This document shows positions 7,628-15,378 of a stretch of 26,522 nt of DNA, in pieces (position 1 is the first letter of the stretch; each line of letters begins with the position of its first letter). Origin of the DNA: a virus; the IMG/VR virus record IMGVR_UViG_3300031746_003562, positions 1-26,522 of that record. One strand, 5' to 3'. A model generated the notes under the pieces. It saw only the letters and a list, made by a program, of their open reading frames with translations. It made no database searches and had not been told where the DNA came from. The position numbers and the translations under genes were made by a program.

Positions 7628-8007
7628 TTATCGCCCTCGGGCGTGACCTGCGAAGAGTCGACGCCTTCCTCTCTCGCCTCTTCGTGAACGTTGTCATGAC
7701 AGCTTGCACAGATAGTGACAAGGTTCTCGGGCGTGCTCTTGTGCCCCATCTGGCTGAGCCATTTCGATTTGACGATGCCGCCCTTATGGTGCACGCCGAT
7801 GTTTTCTTTTCCGCCGCAAACCTTGCACGTGTATTTGTCGCGTCGCATCACTCCCAGTACTAGCGACGAGGAGAGCCCGCCTTCGCCGTCCGACTCGAGA
7901 GTCGTTCCCGCTTTGGCTGCTTCTTTGCGAATGCTGGCGAGCGCCTTCTCTTCTTCGGGCGACGTTTTCTTTTTGCTCTTCACATACTGTGCAAGTTCTT
8001 TGCTCAT
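7624..8007 (-). CDS. HNH endonuclease with zinc-binding cysteines
   Basis: This 127-residue protein has a Lys/Glu-rich helical N-terminus, then CKVCGG (61-64), VHHKGG (HH 73-74), an Asn at 95 and ICASCHDNVH (100-108). That is the ββα-metal HNH core framed by a four-cysteine zinc site. Such nucleases often sit near terminase and portal genes and can be needed for DNA packaging. A defensive or mobile role is the alternative. It overlaps the upstream gene by ATGA and the downstream methylase in the same way, so the three are translated together. Confidence 0.9.
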   Translation of the reverse strand: MSKELAQYVKSKKKTSPEEEKALASIRKEAAKAGTTLESDGEGGLSSSLVLGVMRRDKYTCKVCGGKENIGVHHKGGIVKSKWLSQMGHKSTPENLVTICASCHDNVHEEAREEGVDSSQVTPEGDK

Positions 8008-8420
8008 GCGCCCTCGCTCAATTGTGTCGCGACCTGTTCGGTAATAGTTTCCTTCGGTCCTTTGTCGATCTCAACTAAACACCACGATGGCGCTTTCGCC
8101 GCTTCGACTTCGAGCTCTTTCTCGCAACTCTTGCACGCGTAGGCGCGCCCCATCGCAACGAATTTGCCATAGGTGAAATCGACCATCGGCACTTGCCCAT
8201 CATTCTCGCGGGCGAGTTGCAATAGGAATTGTGGCGAGCGGCGAGAGACCTCTTTGATATCGCCGAACGTTCGCACGCAAACCTCAGCGGGCGCCCCACA
8301 TTTATCGCAGGCGCGACCACCGAAAGCGTATTTGATATGCGCTTCCTTCGGCGTCATCTGCCCGCCCATAAAAGTTTTGAGGTGATACGTCTTGCCCTGC
8401 CTCTGTCGTTTGACTGCCAT
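8004..8420 (-). CDS. Zinc-ribbon hypothetical protein
   Basis: The chosen start is ATG at 8420, behind GGGAG at 9-nt spacing, giving 138 residues. An open extension to 8738 is a shadow of the phosphatase gene. The protein contains CDKCGA and, further on, CKSCEKE, which together make a probable four-cysteine zinc site. The N-terminus is basic (MAVKRQRQGKTYHLKTFMGG). It overlaps the HNH gene by ATGA. It may be a DNA- or protein-binding accessory, but no family is recognised. Confidence 0.65.
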   Translation of the reverse strand: MAVKRQRQGKTYHLKTFMGGQMTPKEAHIKYAFGGRACDKCGAPAEVCVRTFGDIKEVSRRSPQFLLQLARENDGQVPMVDFTYGKFVAMGRAYACKSCEKELEVEAAKAPSWCLVEIDKGPKETITEQVATQLSEGA

Positions 8421-8448
8421 GATTTTTTTCTCCCTTACGACTGGTGCA

Positions 8449-8898
8449 CTACTCTCTCTCCCCGTACACATGACCGATATAATCCCACGCCACCGAGAAT
8501 GGACCAACCCCAAATCGAATCGCTCTGTCATCGATGAAGAGGTCGACGCTCGGCTTCCCGCCCGCGCCATCATCGATTGCGTCAAACACTCCTGGTAAAT
8601 ATCTCGAGATGAAGTCGAGCATTTGTTTCGCGCGCGCTTGATGAATCGGCAGACTGCTATTGCGCCACCACTCGAAGTTGACTTTCTTTTTGCCGGCCTT
8701 GACGAGCGGGTCGAGCGAAGGGTCGACGAGCAACGCACTGCTCAACCGACCCGACCACAAAATCAAAAGATGCCCCGCCGCTTTGAGCTCGAGCAATGCC
8801 TCTCGCGCGCCGGGATTGAATTGCAACGGCGACTCGAAATCGTCGTACGCGCGATCCTGATTGACGATGACGCCATCGAAGTCGACCGCAATGATCAT
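8449..8898 (-). CDS. HAD-superfamily phosphatase-like protein
   Basis: The 149-residue product shows HAD motif I DFDGV (6-10) with both aspartates, the motif II-like LWSGR (47-51) and FIDDRA (121-126) as motif III/IV. It is small and has little cap, like phage HAD proteins related to nucleotidases or phosphatases. The substrate is unknown. AGGAG sits 5 nt before the ATG at 8898, which shares one base with the TGA of the RyR gene. A GTG at 8901 is an alternative start. It may act on nucleotides or on a modified nucleotide or protein. Confidence 0.8.
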   Translation of the reverse strand: MIIAVDFDGVIVNQDRAYDDFESPLQFNPGAREALLELKAAGHLLILWSGRLSSALLVDPSLDPLVKAGKKKVNFEWWRNSSLPIHQARAKQMLDFISRYLPGVFDAIDDGAGGKPSVDLFIDDRAIRFGVGPFSVAWDYIGHVYGERE

Positions 8899-9296
8899 CA
8901 CATCTCCTGAACGACTGGGATCTCAATCGATGATGGAATTCTAAAACTCTGAGGAACGCACGCGTGAACGACCGCGATGAATAGCGCATCTTTTCGTCGG
9001 TCGTTCTCAGTCAACATCGAGTACGGGAGAATCGACGGATGCTCTTTCTTTGCGGCGTTGCTGACGATGCCGTATTTCCAACCGTCCTTTTCTTTTCGAT
9101 GCAGCCAATTCTCATGCGCGCGCTCGGCAAGGGAAACACCGGGATTCTCGAGCAAGAAGATGACGCCTTCGATTGTCGCTTGTCTCAACCAATCGGGAGC
9201 GTCCTCCCATCTCGGTAAGGTTGTCTCGCCGATCACCTCTCGATAGGCGCGATTCGTCTCGTGACAAATCTTTGCGATATGCTCGACGTTCATCAT
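8898..9296 (-). CDS. RyR-domain protein
   Basis: The 132-residue protein follows the RyR repeat pattern: IAKICHETNRAYREVIGE, PDWLRQATIEGVIFLLENP, AERAHENWLHRKEKDGWKYG, then HPSILPYSMLTENDRRKDAL and LFIAVV. RyR domains occur in ryanodine receptors and also as short single-domain proteins in bacteria and phages, where they are thought to bind a ligand, possibly a nucleotide. It overlaps the portal stop (ATGA) and is followed by the HAD gene, so the two may act on the same small molecule. That link is inference. Confidence 0.85.
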   Translation of the reverse strand: MMNVEHIAKICHETNRAYREVIGETTLPRWEDAPDWLRQATIEGVIFLLENPGVSLAERAHENWLHRKEKDGWKYGIVSNAAKKEHPSILPYSMLTENDRRKDALFIAVVHACVPQSFRIPSSIEIPVVQEM

Positions 9297-11236
9297 GACA
9301 TGTCTCCCGGCGGCGGCTCTTGTAGCTCTGAGGGTCGAATATCAATCGCGTTAATGATCTCACTGGCGGTGCTTTCTGAGAACGACATTGGGAACGCCCC
9401 GGTAATGACGGAGACAGCGGCTTCTCTCGAGAGCAATCCTGATTGAACGGACATGAGAATCTGCAAGAGACTGGCGATCTGCGCGCCGTTGAGAGCGGTC
9501 GATTGAATGTCCTTCTCGATCTCCGCTTCGTGTGTCTCTGGTTTTTGCGTTGACAATTCCTGAGTTCTCATGTTAGGCATTCTGCCTAACATCATGTTCT
9601 CGAGTTCGGCGTCTTTCTCGAACCGCTCCGACTTCAACTTCTTCAACATTCCCTGCGCATCTTCGATATGGAAATACTCGGCGACGAATTTCGTCGCGTG
9701 CTCATCGTCGATAAGCCCACTCATTTTTGCATTGCCCGCTGCACTCGTCGCCGCTGTGACGTCTGTGAGAGTCGGGTCGAAGTACTGTGGCCATTGCAAT
9801 TTGAGAGAGTAATTCGGACCGGCACCGAGCACGCGCGGCTTCTGAATCGAGACACCGTTCTCGTTTTTCGTCACGCTCGGCGGGAGATTGATGGTCTGTT
9901 TTAGGACCGACCCGTCCTCTTGCACGCTCCCCGCGCCGAGTTTCTGAATCGCTTTGATCATGTCGAGGATGAGAGGCTTCACGCCACGTTCTCCGTACTG
10001 CTCACGCATGACGTCGGCCTTGGCGAGCATGCTCGAGAACGCTCTCTCGATCTCTGTCGCCGTGCGCTGTGACTGCTCGGGGTGCTCTAGCACGCACTGT
10101 GCGACCTCGAGAGCGTGCTTGCGAAGCATTTCGATCTTGCTCATTGCGATCTCGATGCCCTGCCCTGTGATCTCGAGGTACTTCGCATCGCCGTTCGGAA
10201 TGTGAAGCGCGTTATCGCTTCCCTTGATGATCTCGTCCATGCGAGCGACCGAGGTAATCACGAGGGTAGGATCGCAATTCGCCTGCGTGCCTTTTAATCC
10301 GCTCGACATGAGCGCATCGATTGCCTCGATGAGCGGATAGACGCCCTGACAATCGGGGTCGCCATCGATATCGTCTTGCACGGGCAAGTTCTGCACCCAT
10401 CGCACCGGGCAGAAACCGAAACCGTGAACGACTTCTTTTCGCGCGAGGTTCTCCCAATCGGGCTCCTCGCCATCGTCGACGGGCACGGGCTCCCAGAGCA
10501 CGTCCGATGTTTTCGTGATGACGCGCCGATACCAGAAATCAATTGGCTGCCTGATTCCCGTTCTCGGGTCGAGAATCTCTTTCGTGAACATGTGTCGCTT
10601 CTCGATCGATTTGAGCACGAGCTCGAGCTCGTCTTCAAAGTCCGGGATCATCCAACGCGGGTCGTGAATCTCGATTCGAGGAAGCCCATCGATAAATTGA
10701 AACCCGATGACGACCGTCCCCATCGCGCCCCCGTACTCGCGGGCGAGCATCATGAGCGGCCAAAGGCGCGCCTCTTCGACCAATGCGCCGACGAAGTCCT
10801 CGGTGAGCGGATCGCCCTCGATACGAATTTGAGGGTGATGACGCTCTGAGAAAAGCAATCCCGAGAATCTATCGACGATGACTTTTGGGAGAGCGTAGGG
10901 CGCGGTTGGCTTTCTGAACTTGTTCGGCATCGCGCTTGTCGACATCGATTGAAAGCCGGGCGGGAGAAATCCTTTTGTCGCTATCGCCTCGATCTCGATC
11001 GGGTCGATGACCTCGTTGCCGTTCCAGTCGCATTTCCTCGTATCGTAATGCTGGCATCGATACCAGGCCCACAACCAATTCAATTCTTGCTGACGCGGCG
11101 TCAGACCGAGTCTCGCGATTCTCTGATTGGTGACTGCCTGCGCGGCGCGATCGCCGAGTCGCCCGCCGAGTTTTTGCGCGATCGCTCCCACTAGTCTGCT
11201 CACTCGGCCCATATCGACGCGGGTTGCGCTGCTCAT
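9293..11236 (-). CDS. Portal protein
   Basis: At 647 residues this fits the SPP1 gp6-like portal class and stands after the terminase genes. Features include a helical N-terminus, a middle domain with IHDPRWMIPDFEDELELVLKS and WYRRVITKTSDVLWEPV, a VHGFGFCPVRWVQNLP segment, and long helices near residues 350-410. The C-terminus is acidic and Gln-rich. The portal forms the ring at one head vertex through which terminase drives DNA. The ATG overlaps the deformylase TGA. The gene contains a perfect 10-bp inverted repeat near its 3' end. Confidence 0.9.
   Translation of the reverse strand: MSSATRVDMGRVSRLVGAIAQKLGGRLGDRAAQAVTNQRIARLGLTPRQQELNWLWAWYRCQHYDTRKCDWNGNEVIDPIEIEAIATKGFLPPGFQSMSTSAMPNKFRKPTAPYALPKVIVDRFSGLLFSERHHPQIRIEGDPLTEDFVGALVEEARLWPLMMLAREYGGAMGTVVIGFQFIDGLPRIEIHDPRWMIPDFEDELELVLKSIEKRHMFTKEILDPRTGIRQPIDFWYRRVITKTSDVLWEPVPVDDGEEPDWENLARKEVVHGFGFCPVRWVQNLPVQDDIDGDPDCQGVYPLIEAIDALMSSGLKGTQANCDPTLVITSVARMDEIIKGSDNALHIPNGDAKYLEITGQGIEIAMSKIEMLRKHALEVAQCVLEHPEQSQRTATEIERAFSSMLAKADVMREQYGERGVKPLILDMIKAIQKLGAGSVQEDGSVLKQTINLPPSVTKNENGVSIQKPRVLGAGPNYSLKLQWPQYFDPTLTDVTAATSAAGNAKMSGLIDDEHATKFVAEYFHIEDAQGMLKKLKSERFEKDAELENMMLGRMPNMRTQELSTQKPETHEAEIEKDIQSTALNGAQIASLLQILMSVQSGLLSREAAVSVITGAFPMSFSESTASEIINAIDIRPSELQEPPPGDMS
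9570..9592 (-). repeat. Perfect 10-bp inverted repeat inside the portal gene
   Basis: ATGTTAGGCA (9570-9579) and TGCCTAACAT (9583-9592) form a stem with a 3-nt loop within codons for MLGRMPNM. There is no T tract. It could be an mRNA stability element or a protein-binding site, or arise from codon constraint. Confidence 0.4.
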
Positions 11237-11817
11237 GTCGGTTGCCTTTCTGTGGGCACTCGATACCGCAGGCCCTTGATTTTCAATTTCGCGAGTTTGA
11301 CTCGAATGAGATCGCGTTTGAGTTGCGATTCGTAGTCCGTGAGCACGGTGCCTGAGAGATGATCCATTTCGTGCTGGATCGAGATCGCCAACGCCCCATC
11401 GCCCCCGATCTCAATTGCGTGACCGTCTAGACCAACGCCGGATAACGCTACAACGCTCGCCCTTTTGATTTTTACGGCGTGCTTGGGGAAAGATAAGCAC
11501 CGCTCCTCTGAAATCAACTGAGCCCCGTTTAGGAGCTTGAGCGAGGGGTTGACGATTGGAATGATTTCCTCGACGTCCGCCTTGCCTTCTGGCTGGCTGT
11601 GCTTGACTCGGATCGCGATGACGTTCACGAGCTCGCCGAATTGCGGCGCCGACAATCCCGAGCCGCCGAAACAAGCGAGCGTCTCGACGAGATCGGCCAT
11701 GAGCGCGCGCAACCAGCAAACGTTTCCCTTGCGCAATAGGTCGAGGTGAATCTCGTCGACGGGCTCGCACCTCGACTCGAGTTTAGTCGTCGGCCAAATG
11801 AGCACGGGTCGAATCAT
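11233..11817 (-). CDS. def: Peptide deformylase
   Basis: All three deformylase motifs are present in the 194-residue product: GLSAPQ (54-59), ERCLS (105-109, metal ligand Cys107) and QHEMDH (148-153, ligands His149 and His153 with catalytic Glu150). The enzyme removes formyl groups from the N-terminal methionine of new proteins. Phage-encoded deformylases are known, for example in marine phages, but usually lie among auxiliary metabolic genes. Here the gene overlaps its neighbours by ATGA on both sides, between a zinc-ribbon protein and the portal. It would therefore be made with the head proteins. Confidence 0.92.
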   Translation of the reverse strand: MIRPVLIWPTTKLESRCEPVDEIHLDLLRKGNVCWLRALMADLVETLACFGGSGLSAPQFGELVNVIAIRVKHSQPEGKADVEEIIPIVNPSLKLLNGAQLISEERCLSFPKHAVKIKRASVVALSGVGLDGHAIEIGGDGALAISIQHEMDHLSGTVLTDYESQLKRDLIRVKLAKLKIKGLRYRVPTERQPT

Positions 11818-12224
11818 TCGCCTCTCGCGATTATTCTGTCGGCCACGAGGTCGAGTTTCTGCACGAGCTCGACGATGCGATCAACTTCGTTGAGCGTTGC
11901 GAGTCGCCCGCCGACGTCTGATTTTGCCTGCGTATCGTACGCCTTCATCGAGATCGCTTGTGCGTGTCCGAGCAAGAGAATCGAGAGTTGACGCGCCGAG
12001 CATTTCATATCGAGCGCGAGCGGGTCGGGATGAAGTGCTTGACTCGAACGAGCGCGAGTGGCATTCAAGAGCTTATTCGCCATCGATATCACGGCGCTCG
12101 GCACAGGCGGAATGAGATCCATGGTTTTCAAGACGCAATTGAGACAGCGAATCTCGCCGAGCTTTTCGCAATATTGCCCCTCTTTGACGGGCGCTTCGCA
12201 GTCTATACAAACTTTTTCTGACAT
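11814..12224 (-). CDS. Zinc-ribbon hypothetical protein between terminase and deformylase
   Basis: The N-terminal 30 residues hold CIDC (6-9), C19 and CLNC (27-30), which suits a treble-clef or ribbon zinc site. The remaining 100 residues are helical (RQLSILLLGHAQAISMK and VDRIVELVQKLDLVADRI). GGAGGGGG precedes the ATG strongly. It lies 19 bp after the large terminase gene and overlaps the deformylase gene. A role in packaging or in head protein expression is possible. No named family is recognised. Confidence 0.65.
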   Translation of the reverse strand: MSEKVCIDCEAPVKEGQYCEKLGEIRCLNCVLKTMDLIPPVPSAVISMANKLLNATRARSSQALHPDPLALDMKCSARQLSILLLGHAQAISMKAYDTQAKSDVGGRLATLNEVDRIVELVQKLDLVADRIIARGE

Positions 12225-12243
12225 TGATTCCCCCTCCTGAAAA

Positions 12244-13740
12244 TCATCGCGACATCAAATCGATATAGCCTGATTTTACCTTCACGTCACCAATGCGAAC
12301 GCCCTCGCGTGCGAACCACATCGCCATCAGACAATCGCCAGTATGAGCGACTGGATCGTAATTGCATATTTCGTTGATGAGCGGTTCGAGTGAGGCGTGC
12401 ACTCGGCCGTTGTCGCTCGGTATCGACCACTTGCCCATCGCCATTTCAGTTGAGAGAGACTCGACACCAAAATCGGGATGAACTTTATTGTTACCCGTGG
12501 TGAAAGGGATGATTGGAATAACTCCCAATTGAGCCTGACCGAATTGTCCCATCTCGTGGGCGAATTGCACAATGTAATCTTGCGCCGCGTTGTTCTCGAC
12601 GACACAGATTGATTGATAGCGCCGCTGAACATCGAACAAGCGTTTGAGAATATCAATGCCCTTCCACTTCCCTCTCTCGACGTTGATGATTTCCCGGCAC
12701 CCGTTTTGATAAACGAGAATCGTCACCATCGCGGTGAAGTCGTTCGCATCGCCTCTCTTAACGGCGAGGTCGACGCCCGTATAGACGCGGCATCCGTACG
12801 GGATGATGTCGAGTTGGAACGTGAGCGCTCTTCCTTCGCCATTCTTGAGCGCGATATCGAGCCACTCTTTTTTGAACCTCGCCTCGGAATCGTCGCGCGC
12901 TATGCAGTCGAGTTTTCGCGGCGCTTGAATCGGGCCGAGCTCTTGACGCTTGAGTGCGATGCGCTCCTCGGACCATTGGTCGGGCCACCGAGGTTTCCCA
13001 GTCTCATCTGTGATTGGATATCGAAATGCTTTCCATGCCGGCGTCTTTGCCAAGCGGTGCATGAAATCATCGGGATGCCAGGCGGTGCCGACACAAATCA
13101 CGCGCGCATTTTCTGTGAGGCGGTCGACGAGAGTTGACTCGTACCAATCCCAGAGATCGTCGCGCGCGCGTTTCGTTCTCGTGTTCTCGAAGTCGAGTAG
13201 GTCGTCGAGAATGAGGAGATCGATTCTCGCGCCCGTGATGTTTCCGTGAATGCCGCACGCGAAGACCGTCGGATCCTTTGAAAATACTTTGCGCTTCACC
13301 TGCATTTCAGTGTTGTTCCACGGCTCGTCGGGCAAGAGATCGGGAAAGATCTCGTGAAGCGTTTCCGACTTCTCGATGTATTGCTGGATCGCATAACCGA
13401 TTTTCACTGCCTGCGCCGAAGTGTTGCTGACGATTGCTACGCGCAACGCGGGATCGCTACCGATAGCGAAGAGCGTTCGCCCTATCGAGAGTTGGTTTGT
13501 CTTGCCGCTCTCAACGTGACTCCAGATGAGCAATCGATTGTGGCGATTGGCGAGCGAGTGCCAATGATTCTGAGGGATGCTCTGTTGGATACGCTGACCC
13601 GTGCGCTCGTTGCGCAACACGGCCTGATTGAAGACGGCGGGAACCGTTCGGGCGAGCTCAAGCTCTAATTGTCTTGCCGCCCTCGTTGCTCCCTTGAATA
13701 GGTCCGACCGCGAGTCAGTGAACTGGGTTGCCGGCGCCAT
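12244..13740 (-). CDS. terL: Terminase large subunit
   Basis: The 498-residue protein shows a Walker A-like SHVESGKT (74-81), Walker B LLILDD (175-180), the coupling motif VGTAWHPDD (217-225) and an RNase H-like nuclease domain with TGVDLA (Asp324), VENN (Glu382) and HTGDCLMAMWFA near the C-terminus. It packs DNA into the prohead by ATP hydrolysis and cuts the concatemer. The Walker A loop is divergent (HVESGKT), as in several phage groups. Start 13740 follows GGGGGG by 5 nt and overlaps the small-subunit gene by 26 bp. A longer frame to 13791 has its ribosome site too close. Confidence 0.93.
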   Translation of the reverse strand: MAPATQFTDSRSDLFKGATRAARQLELELARTVPAVFNQAVLRNERTGQRIQQSIPQNHWHSLANRHNRLLIWSHVESGKTNQLSIGRTLFAIGSDPALRVAIVSNTSAQAVKIGYAIQQYIEKSETLHEIFPDLLPDEPWNNTEMQVKRKVFSKDPTVFACGIHGNITGARIDLLILDDLLDFENTRTKRARDDLWDWYESTLVDRLTENARVICVGTAWHPDDFMHRLAKTPAWKAFRYPITDETGKPRWPDQWSEERIALKRQELGPIQAPRKLDCIARDDSEARFKKEWLDIALKNGEGRALTFQLDIIPYGCRVYTGVDLAVKRGDANDFTAMVTILVYQNGCREIINVERGKWKGIDILKRLFDVQRRYQSICVVENNAAQDYIVQFAHEMGQFGQAQLGVIPIIPFTTGNNKVHPDFGVESLSTEMAMGKWSIPSDNGRVHASLEPLINEICNYDPVAHTGDCLMAMWFAREGVRIGDVKVKSGYIDLMSR

Positions 13741-14470
13741 TGCGGCCCCCCGTTGATTCGATGATGACCGCGTCCGCACTTGATTCGGCATTCACCTCTG
13801 AACTTGACTCGGTGAGCGCGGGATTCCAAACGGCATCGGCGCCCATGCTTTTCGCCATCTCGATCGTGGCGAGCGCGCGTCGACATTCTGACTCTGCTTC
13901 CTCGACGGTGATATTCGTCAGCCCAATGATCTCGGTCGGCGCTCCGACGAGTAGACGCTCTAACACGAGCGAGAGTTTGGCGCTCTCGTTGCCGTCCTTG
14001 ATGAGCTTGCCGATTGTCGCAACGACTGCGAGGCCATCCTTTACGCCTAGCTGCTCTGTCTTGAGTTGCTCGCCGAGCTTCGCCGCGAGTTGAAAGGCGC
14101 CGCCTAGAAGCTTCTGAGAGCAGGCCATGAGCGCGATGCAATTCTCTCGCGCTCCTCTGACCATCTTCGTCTCGTGGGTGCGGATCTCTATCGCGTCTTG
14201 TCGAACGACCTCTGACTTGATGCTCGCTGTCTCGAGGTTGCGCTTCGCCTTCTCGGACGCCACTCTTGATCTCGCCTCGAGTTGCTCTTGCTCGACGACG
14301 TCTTTCGCGGGGTCGAAGTACTTTGATTCCCAGCCGACCTTCCAGCACTTTGTGGCGGTGCGATACTCAACATTGCATTTTTGCGCCACGTAACTAATAT
14401 TGCCGGGCTCTTCTCGAAACGCCTCTAGCATCTGCTCGTAGAGTTCACGACTGATCGCTTTTCTGCTCAC
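13715..14470 (-). CDS. terS: Terminase small subunit (probable)
   Basis: The protein of 251 residues begins with a helix-turn-helix-like segment (ELYEQMLEAFREEPGNISYVAQKCNVEYRTATKCW), as in small terminases that recognise DNA. Long helices then suit ring assembly, and the tail is low-complexity. It directly precedes and overlaps the large subunit. The start codon is GTG at 14470 with GGGGGG 8-9 nt upstream. A possible promoter lies in the gap upstream. No direct residue-level family signature is known to me, so the call rests on the HTH and gene order. Confidence 0.75.
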   Translation of the reverse strand: MSRKAISRELYEQMLEAFREEPGNISYVAQKCNVEYRTATKCWKVGWESKYFDPAKDVVEQEQLEARSRVASEKAKRNLETASIKSEVVRQDAIEIRTHETKMVRGARENCIALMACSQKLLGGAFQLAAKLGEQLKTEQLGVKDGLAVVATIGKLIKDGNESAKLSLVLERLLVGAPTEIIGLTNITVEEAESECRRALATIEMAKSMGADAVWNPALTESSSEVNAESSADAVIIESTGGRNGAGNPVH

Positions 14471-14585
14471 TCAAATTCCCCCCGCACTAGCAGTGATAAA
14501 ATCAGGCTTATCCAATAAGACGATATCTTAGACCTAATTTATCCGGCAGTGCAACCGCTGTTATTCTGGGGGGATTTGAGAGTCG
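14471..14585 (-). promoter_or_regulatory. Intergenic region with possible promoter for the packaging operon
   Basis: This 115-bp gap is the break between the small-gene run and the terminase operon. On the minus strand it contains TTGCAC, 18 bp and TAAGAT, and GGATAA twice. The match to a standard promoter is partial. A phage-specific late promoter could also reside here. Confidence 0.3.
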
Positions 14586-14870
14586 TCAAATCGATTGGGG
14601 TTGATACAACCTGCAATTGCGCATCAAAGTCTTTCGCGTTACGTAGCGAGACTCTATTCCTTGCTCTGCCATACACGCCGGTTTTAAAACAGGCGCAAGA
14701 CAGACCACCCAATCATCCGGCGTCGACCGGGGGATTCGTCCGTATACAATTCCCCCGACATCGCCACCAAAAATATCTTTGGCTTCTTTTATCGTCTTGC
14801 AATGCGCGCATTCGCCGCAACGCGGGGCGCCCACTTCATTTCTTTTTCTCGTCTCGAGTAGGATTCCCAT
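14586..14870 (-). CDS. Cysteine-rich hypothetical protein
   Basis: The start at 14870 (MGILLETRKR) has AAGGGGA at good spacing. An ATG at 14876, overlapping the stop of the tiny upstream gene, is the alternative. The 94-residue product has CGECAHCK near residue 18, then three more cysteines spaced along the C-terminal half, suggesting bound metal. It is the last gene of the small-gene run before the terminase operon. No family is recognised. Confidence 0.6.
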   Translation of the reverse strand: MGILLETRKRNEVGAPRCGECAHCKTIKEAKDIFGGDVGGIVYGRIPRSTPDDWVVCLAPVLKPACMAEQGIESRYVTRKTLMRNCRLYQPQSI

Positions 14871-14872
14871 TG

Positions 14873-14974
14873 TCATTCCCCTTCACCAACGATGGCCTTC
14901 TCAAGCCCGGCGTGTTCTAGATAGGTGGCCGCCCATAGAAACAAGAACGGCGAGACACGCTTGTCTTGAATCAA
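14873..14974 (-). CDS. Very small protein (33 aa), TTG start
   Basis: This frame starts at TTG (14974) with GAGGG 6 nt upstream and ends in a TGA that overlaps the next ATG (ATGA). The predicted peptide contains SPFLFLWAATYLEHAGLEKA, a plausible short amphipathic or membrane-associated helix. It is also in frame with the preceding gene, whose TGA lies three codons before the TTG, so readthrough could fuse the two. It fills a gap of over 100 bp in an otherwise gapless operon. Whether it is translated is unknown. Confidence 0.4.
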   Translation of the reverse strand: MIQDKRVSPFLFLWAATYLEHAGLEKAIVGEGE

Positions 14975-14983
14975 TTCATTCCC

Positions 14984-15169
14984 TCATCGCAGTCGCCCGG
15001 CCTGGACGCCGAGCAAATATGCGGATCGAAGTGCTTCTCGGATTGTTTCTATACTTTCCTCTTGCTGGTCTTCTTTAATCGACGGCATCTCCTCCACCAC
15101 ACTCTTTGCGAGCGAAGTCATCGTCTCATCGTCCGCCATCGATCTCGCTAGAATTTCTTGTTGATTCAT
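14984..15169 (-). CDS. Small hypothetical protein with ALRSAYLxGxQAG tail
   Basis: A 61-residue helical protein starting MNQQEILARSM at an ATGA overlap. Its C-terminus, ESIETIREALRSAYLLGVQAG, matches the tails of the products ending near 15375 and 21412. The 19-nt start region (GGAAGGGATGAAATGAATC) is identical to that of the upstream gene, which indicates duplication of gene starts. Function unknown. Confidence 0.6.
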   Translation of the reverse strand: MNQQEILARSMADDETMTSLAKSVVEEMPSIKEDQQEESIETIREALRSAYLLGVQAGRLR

Positions 15170-15378
15170 TTCATCCCTTCCACTCCGCAAATACTGCAGA
15201 CAAAGATGGTCACCGAAGATCCTTCGACTTGTTTGGAATGTTCTGCGGCACGAAAATTATGTGTGCACCCATCTCGGAGCGTACCTAATTTTCTACGTTG
15301 GAGTTGAAGTCGATTCTGAAGTTTATCAATGTCTCGAGTCAGTTGTCGGCATTTAAATCTTCTGTCTTGAAGATTCAT
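15166..15378 (-). CDS. Small coiled-coil, zinc-type hypothetical protein
   Basis: The 70-residue protein has a helical, basic N-terminal half (RQLTRDIDKLQNRLQLQRRK), likely a short coiled coil. It is followed by CTHNFRAAEH and CSICG, which together could bind zinc. It starts at an ATGA overlap with the gene before and ends with EGMK and a second ATGA overlap, the same junction as its upstream neighbour. Function unknown. Confidence 0.55.
   Translation of the reverse strand: MNLQDRRFKCRQLTRDIDKLQNRLQLQRRKLGTLRDGCTHNFRAAEHSKQVEGSSVTIFVCSICGVEGMK

Noticed and set aside
8420-8738. N-terminal extension of the zinc-ribbon protein gene
   Set aside because: The extension lies entirely within the HAD phosphatase gene in another frame, and ATG 8420 has a clear GGGAG.
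13665-14348. Arg-rich minus-strand frame of 227 codons
   Set aside because: It is a frame-shifted shadow of the small terminase gene; the composition (Arg, Gly, His rich) is not protein-like.
14471-14585. tRNA or small structured RNA in the gap before the small terminase gene
   Set aside because: No cloverleaf, no CCA end and no TTCRANY arm can be formed; only short repeats are seen.
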